A stretch of DNA of 64,000 nt from Pseudomonas sp. PDM05 (GTDB lineage: Bacteria > Pseudomonadota > Gammaproteobacteria > Pseudomonadales > Pseudomonadaceae). Each line of letters starts with the position of its first letter. Position 1 is the stretch's first letter. A program made the position numbers and the translations under genes. Location of the stretch: positions 62,001 through 126,000 of the forward strand of contig NZ_JACVAC010000009.1 of NCBI RefSeq assembly GCF_014851685.1, given 5' to 3'. Below, in pieces: positions 26,676-35,491 of this stretch. Under the pieces are notes generated by a model. That model ran no database searches. It saw nothing but the letters and a program-made list of their open reading frames with translations, and was not told the DNA's origin.

Positions 26676-26691
26676 CAAGCCAGCTCCCACA
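26627..26691. repeat. REP pair overlapping the 3' end of ptxS
   Basis: TGTGGGAGCTGGCTTGC faces GCAAGCCAGCTCCCACA. The stop codon TAG of ptxS (26673-26675) lies inside the element, so its left arm is translated. Confidence 0.88.
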
Positions 26692-26712
26692 GGTCTAATT
26701 TTCGCTTAAAAA

Positions 26713-26726
26713 TGAAACCGGTTTCA
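26713..26726. promoter_or_regulatory. PtxS operator before kguE
   Basis: This is a second perfect TGAAACCGGTTTCA, ending 13 bases before the kguE start codon and abutting its ribosome site. Bound PtxS would block transcription of kguEKTD. Confidence 0.9.
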
Positions 26727-26739
26727 GAGGTAAACAATA

Positions 26740-27522
26740 ATGCACAAATACCCCGTTTCCATCAGCCTTTCCAGCTACGGCGCCGACCTGGTCCGCCAGC
26801 AGGGCCAATTGAGTTTCGTCGAGCTGCTCGCCGCCGCCGGTGCCCAGCGCATCGAATGGCGCGAAGAGTTGCTGACCCACGAACACCCCGCCGAACTGGC
26901 CCAGGCCGCCGCGCAGCATGACTTGGAAGCGGTGTTCTCTTCGCCTCTGGAACTGTGGGTCGCCGGCCGCGCCCAGCCCAACGCCGAACTCGCCGCCACC
27001 CTGGACCGTGCCCAGACGTTTGGCGCGCGTTGGCTGAAGGTCTCGCTCGGCTACTTCACCGACACCAACGACCTGCAAAGCCTGCACGCCCTGCTCAGCC
27101 GCCATCCGGTGCAGTTGCTGGTGGAAAACGACCAGACCCTGCACGGCGGGCGCATCGAGCCGATGCAACGTTTCTTCAGCGAAGCCGAACGCCTGGGCCT
27201 GCCGGTAAAAATGACCTTCGATATCGGCAACTGGCAGTGGCAGGACCAATCTGCCCTGACTGCCGCGCGCCTGCTCGGGCGACATGTGGATTACCTGCAC
27301 TGCAAAGCGGTGGCGCGCCGCCCGGACGGCAAACTCGTGGCCCTGCCACCCGGCGCCACCGACCTGCAACTGTGGGAACAACTGCTCAAGCACATGACCC
27401 AAGGAATTGCCCGGGCGGTGGAATTCCCGCTGCAAGGCGACGACCTGATCGCGGTCACCGCACACCAGGTCGCCACCCTCGCCCTGCTGGGCCAACCTCG
27501 CGTGGAGAACGCCCATGTCTGA
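26740..27522 (+). CDS. kguE: KguE, sugar-phosphate isomerase/epimerase-like protein
   Basis: The 260-residue TIM-barrel protein belongs to the AP-endonuclease-2-like sugar isomerase family; metal-ligand positions are visible in LLVENDQTLHGG, MTFDIGNWQWQ and YLHCKAV. It is the first gene of the kguEKTD operon, but its precise step in 2-ketogluconate use is not known to me. GAGG lies 10-13 bases before the ATG. Its 3' end overlaps kguK by 8 bases. Confidence 0.9.
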   Translation: MHKYPVSISLSSYGADLVRQQGQLSFVELLAAAGAQRIEWREELLTHEHPAELAQAAAQHDLEAVFSSPLELWVAGRAQPNAELAATLDRAQTFGARWLKVSLGYFTDTNDLQSLHALLSRHPVQLLVENDQTLHGGRIEPMQRFFSEAERLGLPVKMTFDIGNWQWQDQSALTAARLLGRHVDYLHCKAVARRPDGKLVALPPGATDLQLWEQLLKHMTQGIARAVEFPLQGDDLIAVTAHQVATLALLGQPRVENAHV

Positions 27523-28456
27523 GATCGATATTCTGTCGTTTGGCGAAACCATGGCGATGTTTGTCGCCGAGCAGACCGGCGACCTGGCCCAAGTGGCGCA
27601 GTTTCATAAACGCATCGCCGGGGCCGACAGCAACGTCGCCATCGGCCTGTCGCGCCTGGGTTTCAAGGTGGCGTGGCTGAGTCGGGTGGGCAACGATTGC
27701 CTTGGCCGCTTTGTGGTCGATACGTTGAAACACGAAGGGCTGGATTGCCGGCACGTGGCCGTCGATCCCCTGCATCCGACCGGCTTTCAGTTCAAGTCCC
27801 GCGAAGAAGCCGGTGCCGATCCTCAGGTGGAGTACTTCCGCAAGGGTTCGGCCGCCAGTCACCTGTCGGTGGCGGCGATCAGTCCTACATTGCTCAACGC
27901 CCGTCACTTGCACGCCACGGGGATTCCGCCGGCGTTGTCCGAGGCCACCCGCGAGTTGTCCGTCGAGTTGATGACACAGATGCGCAAAGCCGGGCGCAGC
28001 GTGTCGTTCGACCCCAACCTGCGCCCGTCGCTGTGGCCCAACCAGCAGACGATGATCCGTGAAATCAATGCCCTCGCCGGCCTGGCCGACTGGGTCTTGC
28101 CGGGCCTGGGCGAAGGCCGCCTGCTGACCGGTTTCGACGACCCGGCCGACATCGCCGCGTTTTATCTGGACCTGGGCGCCGAGGCCGTGGCGATCAAGCT
28201 AGGCCCGGACGGCGCCTATTACCGCACCCAGATGGACCAGGGCTTTGTGGCCGCAGTGCGTGTGGACAAGGTGGTCGACACCGTCGGCGCCGGCGATGGT
28301 TTTGCCGTCGGCATGATCAGCGCCCTGCTGGAAAACCTCAGCTTCCCCGAGGCGGTGCAGCGCGGCAACTGGATCGGCAGCCGTGCCGTACAGAGTCGCG
28401 GTGACATGGAGGGTTTGCCCACCCGTGAAGAGTTAACCGTCAAATCCGTTGCTTGA
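27515..28456 (+). CDS. kguK: 2-Ketogluconate kinase
   Basis: The 313-residue PfkB-family kinase phosphorylates 2-ketogluconate to 2-keto-6-phosphogluconate. The signatures GADSNVAIGLSRLGFKVAWL (about residues 32-51) and DTVGAGDGFAVGMISALL (about 251-268, catalytic Asp) are present. The overlap with kguE suggests translational coupling. Its substrate is assigned from operon context. Confidence 0.93.
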   Translation: MSEIDILSFGETMAMFVAEQTGDLAQVAQFHKRIAGADSNVAIGLSRLGFKVAWLSRVGNDCLGRFVVDTLKHEGLDCRHVAVDPLHPTGFQFKSREEAGADPQVEYFRKGSAASHLSVAAISPTLLNARHLHATGIPPALSEATRELSVELMTQMRKAGRSVSFDPNLRPSLWPNQQTMIREINALAGLADWVLPGLGEGRLLTGFDDPADIAAFYLDLGAEAVAIKLGPDGAYYRTQMDQGFVAAVRVDKVVDTVGAGDGFAVGMISALLENLSFPEAVQRGNWIGSRAVQSRGDMEGLPTREELTVKSVA

Positions 28457-28501
28457 CCCACAACCTGTTGCCACAACTACAACAAGCTCAGGAGCAACCC
28501 C

Positions 28502-29794
28502 ATGGAAACCGTGAAACTCGCCACCCGCCGTTGGTGGTACATCATGCCCATCGTTTTTATCACCTACAGCCTGGCCTACCTGGACCGCGCCAACTACGGC
28601 TTCGCCGCTGCCTCCGGGATGGCCGAAGACCTGATGATCACCCCGGGCATGTCCTCGCTGCTGGGTGCATTGTTTTTCCTTGGCTACTTTTTCTTCCAGG
28701 TGCCAGGGGCGATCTATGCGCAAAAACGCAGCGTCAAAAAACTGATTTTTGTCAGCCTGATCCTCTGGGGCGGCCTGGCCACCCTGACCGGCGTGGTGTC
28801 CAACGCCTACATGCTGATCGTGATCCGCTTCACCCTCGGCGTGGTCGAAGCGGCAGTGATGCCGGCGATGCTGGTGTACCTGTGCCACTGGTTCACCCGT
28901 GCCGAACGCTCGCGGGCCAACACCTTCCTGATCCTTGGCAACCCGGTGACCATGCTGTGGATGTCGGTGGTGTCGGGCTACCTGGTGCAGCATTTCAGCT
29001 GGCGCTGGATGTTTATCATCGAAGGCCTGCCCGCCGTGTTGTGGGCCTTTATCTGGTGGCGCCTGGCCGATGAGCGACCAAACGATGCGAAATGGCTGAG
29101 CGACAGCGAAAAACACAGCCTGCAAAGCGCCCTCGCCGCCGAACAGGTGGGCATCAAGGCGGTGAAGAATTACGCCGAGGCGTTCCGCTCGCCGAAGGTG
29201 ATCATCCTCGCGCTGCAGTTCTTTTGCTGGAGCATTGGCGTGTACGGTTTTGTGCTGTGGCTACCGTCAATCCTCAAGGCCGGTTTGCAGATGGACATGG
29301 TCGAGGCCGGCTGGCTGTCGGCGCTGCCTTATCTGGCAGCGGTGATTGGCATGCTCGTGGTGTCCTGGGGCTCGGACAAGCTGCAAAAACGCAAACGCTT
29401 CGTCTGGCCGCCGCTGCTGATCGCGTCCATCGCGTTCTACGCGTCCTACGTGCTCGGCGCCGAACATTTCTGGTGGTCCTACACCTTGCTGGTGATCGCC
29501 GGGGCCTGCATGTACGCGCCGTATGGGCCGTTTTTCGCCATCGTTCCGGAGATCCTGCCGGCCAACGTCGCCGGGGGCGCCATGGCGCTGATCAACAGCA
29601 TGGGCGCCCTCGGCTCGTTCGGCGGTTCGTACCTGGTGGGTTACCTCAATAGCAGCACCGGCTCGCCCGGCGCCTCGTACCTGCTGATGAGCGGTGCGTT
29701 GCTGCTGTCGGTGGTGCTGACGATTTTCCTCAAGCCCGGCGCCAGCGATCGCGTGCCGGTGCCAACCCTGGATTTGGAGGTAAAGACCGCATGA
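28502..29794 (+). CDS. kguT: 2-Ketogluconate transporter, MFS
   Basis: The 430-residue major-facilitator permease has twelve membrane helices and belongs to the anion:cation symporter branch, shown by YLDRANYGFAAASGM after the first helix and the central loop between helices 6 and 7. It imports 2-ketogluconate, which is made in the periplasm from gluconate. AGGAGCAACCC precedes the ATG, and the stop codon overlaps kguD. Confidence 0.92.
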   Translation: METVKLATRRWWYIMPIVFITYSLAYLDRANYGFAAASGMAEDLMITPGMSSLLGALFFLGYFFFQVPGAIYAQKRSVKKLIFVSLILWGGLATLTGVVSNAYMLIVIRFTLGVVEAAVMPAMLVYLCHWFTRAERSRANTFLILGNPVTMLWMSVVSGYLVQHFSWRWMFIIEGLPAVLWAFIWWRLADERPNDAKWLSDSEKHSLQSALAAEQVGIKAVKNYAEAFRSPKVIILALQFFCWSIGVYGFVLWLPSILKAGLQMDMVEAGWLSALPYLAAVIGMLVVSWGSDKLQKRKRFVWPPLLIASIAFYASYVLGAEHFWWSYTLLVIAGACMYAPYGPFFAIVPEILPANVAGGAMALINSMGALGSFGGSYLVGYLNSSTGSPGASYLLMSGALLLSVVLTIFLKPGASDRVPVPTLDLEVKTA

Positions 29795-30774
29795 AAAAGT
29801 CTGTCGTGTTGTACAAGAAACTCTCCGCTGCGCTGATGGCGCGCCTGCATGAACAGGCCGAGGTCACCCTGATCGACGCACTCGACGAACCAGGGCTGGC
29901 CAAGCTGCGCGAGGCTTTGCCGACCGCCCACGGTCTGCTCGGTGCCAGCCTGCGCCTGGACGCGCAACTGCTCGACCTCGCGCCGCACCTGGAAGCGGTG
30001 GCAAGCGTGTCCGTGGGGGTCGACAACTACGACATCGACTACCTCACCGCACGGGGCATCCTGCTGAGCAACACCCCTGATGTGCTCACCGAAACCACCG
30101 CCGACACCGGCTTCGCGCTGATCCTCGCCACCGCCCGGCGCGTGGTCGAACTGGCCGACATGGTGCGCGCCGGCCAATGGCACAAGAACATTGGCCCGGC
30201 GCACTTTGGCAGCGACGTGCACGGCAAGACCCTGGGTATCATCGGCATGGGTCGCATCGGCGAAGCCTTGGCCCAGCGCGGGCACTTCGGCTTTGGCATG
30301 CCGGTGCTCTATCACAGCCATTCGCCCAAGCCGCTGGTGCAAGCACGGTTTGGCGCGCAGTACCGCAGCTTGCAGGACCTGTTGCAGCAAGCCGACTTTG
30401 TCTGCCTGACATTGCCGCTCACCGCTGAAACCGAAAAGCTGATCGGCGCCGAGGAGTTCGCCTTGATGGGGCCGGACACGATCTTTATCAACATCTCGCG
30501 GGGCAAGGTGGTGGACGAAGCGGCGCTGGTGCAGGCGTTGCAACAACGCACGATTCGCGCGGCGGGGTTGGATGTGTTTGAGCGTGAGCCGCTGAGTCAC
30601 GACTCACCGTTGCTGCGCCTGAACAATGTGGTGGCAACCCCGCATATCGGCTCGGCGACCCATGAGACACGGGAGGCGATGGCCAAGTGTGCGGTGGATA
30701 ATCTGCTGCAGGCGTTGGCCGGGGAACGGCCAAAGAACCTGGTGAACCCCGCTGCCTGGCAGCAATACCCCTGA
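29791..30774 (+). CDS. kguD: 2-Keto-6-phosphogluconate reductase
   Basis: The 327-residue D-2-hydroxyacid dehydrogenase reduces 2-keto-6-phosphogluconate to 6-phosphogluconate, which feeds the Entner-Doudoroff and pentose phosphate routes (gnd is at 60.3 kb). The nucleotide site is LGIIGMGRIGEAL (about residues 148-160). The catalytic trio is Arg in NISRGKVVDE, Glu in DVFEREPL and His in TPHIGSAT. The ATG overlaps the kguT stop (ATGA). Confidence 0.94.
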   Translation: MKKSVVLYKKLSAALMARLHEQAEVTLIDALDEPGLAKLREALPTAHGLLGASLRLDAQLLDLAPHLEAVASVSVGVDNYDIDYLTARGILLSNTPDVLTETTADTGFALILATARRVVELADMVRAGQWHKNIGPAHFGSDVHGKTLGIIGMGRIGEALAQRGHFGFGMPVLYHSHSPKPLVQARFGAQYRSLQDLLQQADFVCLTLPLTAETEKLIGAEEFALMGPDTIFINISRGKVVDEAALVQALQQRTIRAAGLDVFEREPLSHDSPLLRLNNVVATPHIGSATHETREAMAKCAVDNLLQALAGERPKNLVNPAAWQQYP

Positions 30775-30789
30775 CACCACACAAAACCA

Positions 30790-30881
30790 ATGTGGGAGCG
30801 GGCTTGCTCGCGAATGCGGTGGATCAGTCAATACATCTGGTGACTGGCACACCGCATTCGCGAGCAAGCCCGCTCCCACAT
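30790..30881. repeat. REP pair after kguD
   Basis: ATGTGGGAGCGGGCTTGCTC faces its complement, with inner arms CGCGAATGCGGTG/CACCGCATTCGCG. It closes the kgu operon and may act as an mRNA 3' stabiliser or terminator. Confidence 0.85.
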
Positions 30882-30942
30882 TTTTGTACGCATTACAGAT
30901 CACATAAGCCTACCCCTGGCGTTGACCGCTGCACCTTGCCAA

Positions 30943-31662
30943 TCAGACAACGGTGAACCTGACAGCGCGCGAGTTTCTACTTCTGTTCCCTGCCAGATCC
31001 ATCAAGGCAAAGACAAACCAGAAAGTCCCTGTACCGGCAGCTTGTATAACAGCTGCCGTGAGAAAGTAGGTATTCCCTGTAGCGTGCCACGCAACAGTAT
31101 CAATGCATTCACTGACCTCTGGGTTGGGATCAAGCGACCAGTAGATATACTGGGAATCGTCTTGCGCCCAGTCGGGGGAGTCTTCAAATGTAAATAGAAC
31201 CCCTCCATATTGTTCAAGATAGCCAGGGGTAATTTGCGAACCTTCGGGAAGGTTTGCTGGCGGCGATGCGGCGGGTGGAAAAGAGAAGGAATAAGGCGCG
31301 GTAAAATCTACGATGTACTGCTTTTCGAGCGAGTCCTCCCCTACCCCAGCTACGTCGATAAGCCGCTGTTTGACATAGTGCACGCCTTCGCTAAGCCGTG
31401 ATACAGGTAGCTCAAATTCAAACGGTTCACTGTCAGGCCCAATGACCTGATCGATGGTGAGAGTGAAGATGGGCGAAGGCCACGACCCAGGATAGCCTTC
31501 GTAAAATTCAAGGCGATAGCCCGGGTACGCCTCATTGACCTTGCAGAGACATTTAAAACCGCGCCGTGCATCCTCCACCGATATCACGCCCTGGTCGTTC
31601 AGCTCTACCGGGATCGTCGGTGTCGGTAAGGTTGTGTTTAGTTCGCCAACTTTAGTGTTCAT
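30943..31662 (-). CDS. Ig-like-repeat protein of unknown function (239 residues)
   Basis: The start codon at 31662 has AGGTGGG upstream and gives MNTKVGELNTTLPTPTIPVEL, with no signal peptide. The protein appears to have two beta-rich modules. The last ends in VFALMDLAGNRSRNSRAVRF (about residues 218-237), the same closing motif as in the 658- and 427-residue proteins 6-9 kb away. It is monocistronic, with a lux-box-like palindrome about 70 bases upstream, directly after the chemoreceptor stop codon. No function is known to me. Confidence 0.75.
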   Translation of the reverse strand: MNTKVGELNTTLPTPTIPVELNDQGVISVEDARRGFKCLCKVNEAYPGYRLEFYEGYPGSWPSPIFTLTIDQVIGPDSEPFEFELPVSRLSEGVHYVKQRLIDVAGVGEDSLEKQYIVDFTAPYSFSFPPAASPPANLPEGSQITPGYLEQYGGVLFTFEDSPDWAQDDSQYIYWSLDPNPEVSECIDTVAWHATGNTYFLTAAVIQAAGTGTFWFVFALMDLAGNRSRNSRAVRFTVV

Positions 31663-31730
31663 AAAACCCACCTGTGCCAGATTGTTTGCCACATAGGCAC
31701 AGGGTGTCGCTAACGATCTACTGGCGTCTA

Positions 31731-31746
31731 CTGTCAAACTTGACAG
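31731..31746. promoter_or_regulatory. Lux-box-like palindrome upstream of the 239-residue Ig-like gene
   Basis: CTGTCAA-AC-TTGACAG is a perfect 7-bp inverted repeat of the CT-N12-AG type. It starts about 70 bases upstream of the gene and ends one base before the stop codon of the chemoreceptor gene. The -10 that would go with it is weak. Confidence 0.5.
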
Positions 31747-31747
31747 G

Positions 31748-33373
31748 TCAAATAACAAACCGCGCCACCATCCCATTCAAATCCACCGCCAGGCGCGACA
31801 GCTCATGGCTGGCCGCGCTGGTCTGGTTGGCGCCCGCTGCCGACTGAGTTGCCAGGTCGCGGATGTTCACCAGGTTGCGGTCCACTTCACGGGACACCTG
31901 CGCCTGTTCTTCCGAAGCGCTGGCGATCACCAGGTTGCGTTCGTTGATCAGGCTGATGGACTGGGTAATCTGCTCCAGCGCCACACCGGCGGCGCGGGCC
32001 ATTTCCAGGGTGTTTTGCGTGCGCTGGTTACTTTGCTGCATCGATTGCACCGCTTCACCTGTGCCGTTCTGGATGCCGGCGACCATCTTTTCGATTTCCT
32101 GGGTCGACTGCGCAGTGCGATGGGCCAGGGCGCGCACTTCGTCCGCCACTACGGCAAAACCGCGTCCGGCCTCACCGGCACGGGCGGCCTCGATGGCGGC
32201 GTTGAGCGCCAGCAGGTTGGTCTGCTCGGCAATGGCGCGGATCACGTCGAGCACTTTGCCGATGTCCCGGCCCTGGGTCGCCAGGCCTTCGATCAATACG
32301 GCCGTGTTTTGCACATCGTGGGTCATGGTCTGGATCGCCTCGACGGTTTCCACCACGCGGTCGCGGCCTTCCCGCGCCGCCTGGTTGGACTGGCCGGATG
32401 CCTCGGACGTGGACACCGCATTACGCGCCACCTCTTCCACGGCCGCCGTCATCTCGTTGACCGCCGTGGCAGCCTGATCGATTTCGTTGTTTTGTTGTTG
32501 CAGGCCTTTGGAGGCTTCTTCGGTGACCGCGCTCAGCTCTTCAGCGGCAGACGCCAACTGCGTGGCCGAACCGGCGATGTGCTGGATGGTCTGGCGCAGG
32601 TTGGCCTGCATCGTCGCCAGGGCGCTGAGCAGCCGGGCCGGTTCGTCCTTGCCGTCGTCCTCGATGGTTTTGCTGAGATTGCCGGCGGCGATGGTCTCGG
32701 CCACTTCCACAGCCTTGCGCAGCGGCGTGACGATGCTACGGGTCAACAGCCAGGCCAGCAGTACGGTGAGCAGCGCGGCGACGACCGCGACCACAATCAC
32801 CCCCATGATTGCGCCTTGGTAACTCTGCCCGGCATCCGCGTCGGCTTGCTTGGCATTCGCCGCGTTCATCGCGATGAGCTTGTTCAACTGCTCGCCCATC
32901 TGGTCGGTGCCGTCCTTGATCCGCGTGTTGATCAGGGCGCGCATTTCCTCGACCTGGCCCTGTCGCGACAAGGCCAGCATGTCGGCCTGGGCCTTGCTGT
33001 AGTTGTCCAGGGTGGTCACAAAGGTCTTGTACAGCGCGGCCTCATCTGGGCTGGCAGGCAGCGCCGCATAACCCGCCTGGGCGGTTTTTACCTTGTCGGC
33101 CAGTACCGCCATGCGGGTTTCCGCTTCCTGCAGGCTGGCCGGCTCGCGGTTGACCAATACGCGAAATGACAGAATGCGCAAACGCAACACGTTTTCGGTG
33201 ATGTTGCCCAGGTACGTCACGCTAGGCAGTTGGTTGGCGCTCATGTCCACCGAGGACTGGCGGATCTGCGTCATGCGGTTGACCGCGAACACCCCCAATA
33301 GGATCACTAACAACGCAATAAAGGCGAAACCGAGAAACGCGCGAGGGGCAATGTTCAGTTGGCGAAGTGACAT
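31748..33373 (-). CDS. Methyl-accepting chemotaxis protein
   Basis: The 541-residue chemoreceptor has membrane helices at residues about 13-33 and 188-212. Between them is a four-helix-bundle ligand domain of about 150 residues; a HAMP domain and a cytoplasmic coiled coil follow. The signalling tip IAEQTNLLALNAAIEAARAG is intact. Methylation-type Gln/Glu pairs occur in the flanking helices (EELSAVTEEAS). The ligand is unknown. It sits between an Ig-like-repeat gene and a purine permease and shares no operon with them. Confidence 0.92.
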   Translation of the reverse strand: MSLRQLNIAPRAFLGFAFIALLVILLGVFAVNRMTQIRQSSVDMSANQLPSVTYLGNITENVLRLRILSFRVLVNREPASLQEAETRMAVLADKVKTAQAGYAALPASPDEAALYKTFVTTLDNYSKAQADMLALSRQGQVEEMRALINTRIKDGTDQMGEQLNKLIAMNAANAKQADADAGQSYQGAIMGVIVVAVVAALLTVLLAWLLTRSIVTPLRKAVEVAETIAAGNLSKTIEDDGKDEPARLLSALATMQANLRQTIQHIAGSATQLASAAEELSAVTEEASKGLQQQNNEIDQAATAVNEMTAAVEEVARNAVSTSEASGQSNQAAREGRDRVVETVEAIQTMTHDVQNTAVLIEGLATQGRDIGKVLDVIRAIAEQTNLLALNAAIEAARAGEAGRGFAVVADEVRALAHRTAQSTQEIEKMVAGIQNGTGEAVQSMQQSNQRTQNTLEMARAAGVALEQITQSISLINERNLVIASASEEQAQVSREVDRNLVNIRDLATQSAAGANQTSAASHELSRLAVDLNGMVARFVI

Positions 33374-33607
33374 AGAGGATGCTCTCAGATGGAATGTTTG
33401 CGCGCGTCCCTGCCGCGAAACGATCCGTCAGCGACAACGCGCTGCTCAGACCTTGGTCACCACTGTTGTAATTGATAGGTGGGCCTATCCACGTTATCGG
33501 CAAGCAACCGCGTTTTATGCAGGGTCTTTATAAATATTTTTTTACACTTCTGGCGTTGGGCAGTTTCTGGCATCCTGCGCCTCCATTTTCTGACCCGAGC
33601 CATCATT

Positions 33608-35035
33608 TTGTCTGACGCTCAAGCCCCGCGCCCCCGCTATAAATCCGACCTGATCTACGGCCTCGAAGACCGTCCGCACTTCACAGCCGCGATTTTTGCC
33701 GCATTGCAGCACGTGTTGGCGAGTTTTGTCGGGATCATCACGCCCACCCTGATTGTCGGCGGCGTACTGGGCCTGGAAAGCGAAGTGCCCTATCTCGTGA
33801 GCATGGCGTTGTTCGTGTCGGGCCTCGGCACCTTTGTGCAGGCGCGCAAGTTCGGCCCCATCGGCTCCGGCTTACTGTGCCTGCAAGGCACCAGTTTCTC
33901 GTTTATCAGCGTGATCCTCAGTGCGGGGTTCATGGTCAAGGCCCGGGGCGGCGGCACCGATGAGATTCTGTCGACAATCTTCGGCATCTGCTTTTTTGCG
34001 GCGTTTATCGAAGTGGTGCTCAGCCAGTTCATCGGCAAACTGCGCAAATTGATCACCCCGGTGGTCACCGGCACCATCATTACCTTGATGGGGTTGTCGC
34101 TGATCAAGGTAGCGGTCACCGACATGGCCGGCGGTTTTGGCGCACAGGACCTGGGCGCCGCCGGCAACATGGGCCTGGCGGCGCTGGTGCTGCTGACCAT
34201 CGTGGTCCTCAACCGCTTCAGCAATCCGTTCCTGCGCCTGGGTTCCATCGTCATCGGCCTGACCCTGGGCTTCGTGGTGGCCTGGATGATGGGCCGCGTG
34301 GACCTGGCGGCGCTGCCCCTGGTGCCGTTGATCAGCGTGCCGGTGCCGTTCAAATACGGCTTCTCGTTCGACTGGGTGGCGTTTATCCCGGTGGCGGTGA
34401 TCTTCCTGATTTCGCCGTTGGAGGCGGCCGGCGACCTGACGGCCAACTCGATGATTTCCCAACAGCCGGTCAAGGGTCCGCTGTACATCAAGCGCATCAA
34501 ATCGGGCCTGCTGGCCGACGGTCTCAACTCGGCGATGGCCGCGACCTTCAACAGCCTGCCAATGGTGACCTTTGCCCAGAACAACGGCGTGATCCAGTTG
34601 ACCGGCGTGGCCAGCCGCTACGTGGCGTACTTTATCGCCGGCCTGCTGGTGCTGTTGGGGCTGTTCCCGATGATCGGCGCGGTGCTGCAACTGATGCCCA
34701 AGCCGGTTCTGGGCGGCGCCACCCTGATCATGTTTGGCACTGTGGCCGTGGCCGGCATCAAGATCCTCGCCGAAGCCGGGCTGCACCGCCGCAATGTGCT
34801 GATCGTGGCGATCTCCCTCGGCATGGGCCTGGGCGTCGCTGCCGTACCGGAAGTACTGCGCGACCTGCCCAAGGCGCTGCACAACATCTTCGAATCGCCG
34901 ATTACCGTGGGTGCGTTCTGTGCAATCGTGCTGAACATTTTCCTGCCGGAAGAGTTCATAGAGCTGGAAGAAGATGAATTTGATCCGGAGTCCTCTACCC
35001 TCAAGGTGATGCAAGACCCGGACGTCACGAAATAG
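33608..35035 (+). CDS. Uracil/xanthine permease family transporter (NCS2)
   Basis: This nucleobase:cation symporter-2 inner-membrane carrier has about 14 helices. The family signature QNNGVIQLTG (Q-N-x-G-x4-T) is visible near residue 320, and the N-terminal PHFTAAIFAALQHVLASFVG is typical of bacterial xanthine or urate permeases; I favour a purine substrate. The start is uncertain: TTG at 33608 gives the family-like MSDAQAPRPRYKSDLIYGL-type N-terminus (475 residues), with only a weak ribosome site. The 234 bases before it are AT-rich and hold no riboswitch fold I can recognise. Confidence 0.85.
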   Translation: MSDAQAPRPRYKSDLIYGLEDRPHFTAAIFAALQHVLASFVGIITPTLIVGGVLGLESEVPYLVSMALFVSGLGTFVQARKFGPIGSGLLCLQGTSFSFISVILSAGFMVKARGGGTDEILSTIFGICFFAAFIEVVLSQFIGKLRKLITPVVTGTIITLMGLSLIKVAVTDMAGGFGAQDLGAAGNMGLAALVLLTIVVLNRFSNPFLRLGSIVIGLTLGFVVAWMMGRVDLAALPLVPLISVPVPFKYGFSFDWVAFIPVAVIFLISPLEAAGDLTANSMISQQPVKGPLYIKRIKSGLLADGLNSAMAATFNSLPMVTFAQNNGVIQLTGVASRYVAYFIAGLLVLLGLFPMIGAVLQLMPKPVLGGATLIMFGTVAVAGIKILAEAGLHRRNVLIVAISLGMGLGVAAVPEVLRDLPKALHNIFESPITVGAFCAIVLNIFLPEEFIELEEDEFDPESSTLKVMQDPDVTK

Positions 35036-35047
35036 GAGCACCTTTGT

Positions 35048-35491
35048 ATGCGCAAGCTCATGGTTGTAACGCTAATGCTGCTGACCTTGAGCGCGTGCGC
35101 GCTGTTCCCGCACCGTGACCCGGTGACCATCAATGTGGTGGGCATCGAACCGCTGCAAAGCCAGGAGCTGGAAGTGCGGTTCTTGGTGAAGCTGCGGGTG
35201 CAGAACCCCAATGAAACGGCGATCGACTACAACGGCGTGGCCCTGGACCTGGAGGTCAATGGCCACCCGTTGGCATCGGGAGTGAGCGATCAGGCCGGAA
35301 GCATCCCACGCTTTTCCGAGACGGTGCTGAAGGTGCCGGTGAGTGTTTCGGCGTTCTCGGTGTTGCGCCAGACCCTGGGCCTGAGCCAGACCCAGAGTTT
35401 GAACAACCTGCCCTACGTGCTGCGGGGCAAACTGGCGGGCGGGCTGTTTGGCACCATGCGCTTCGTGGACCGTGGCACCCTGGACTTGTAG
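35048..35491 (+). CDS. LEA14-like lipoprotein
   Basis: The 147-residue protein has a lipoprotein signal (MRKLMVVTLMLLTLSAC) with the lipid-bearing Cys at about residue 17, followed by one WHy/LEA-2 beta-sandwich domain (VNVVGIEPL, KLRVQNPNETAIDYNGVAL). Such proteins are linked to desiccation stress, but the role in Pseudomonas is not settled. It lies 12 bases after the permease. Its TAG stop is the first part of a long inverted-repeat element. Confidence 0.85.
   Translation: MRKLMVVTLMLLTLSACALFPHRDPVTINVVGIEPLQSQELEVRFLVKLRVQNPNETAIDYNGVALDLEVNGHPLASGVSDQAGSIPRFSETVLKVPVSVSAFSVLRQTLGLSQTQSLNNLPYVLRGKLAGGLFGTMRFVDRGTLDL

Noticed and set aside
33374..33607. Possible purine riboswitch before the xanthine/uracil-type permease
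   Set aside because: I could not find the conserved three-way-junction core; the AT-rich stretch is better read as a promoter region.
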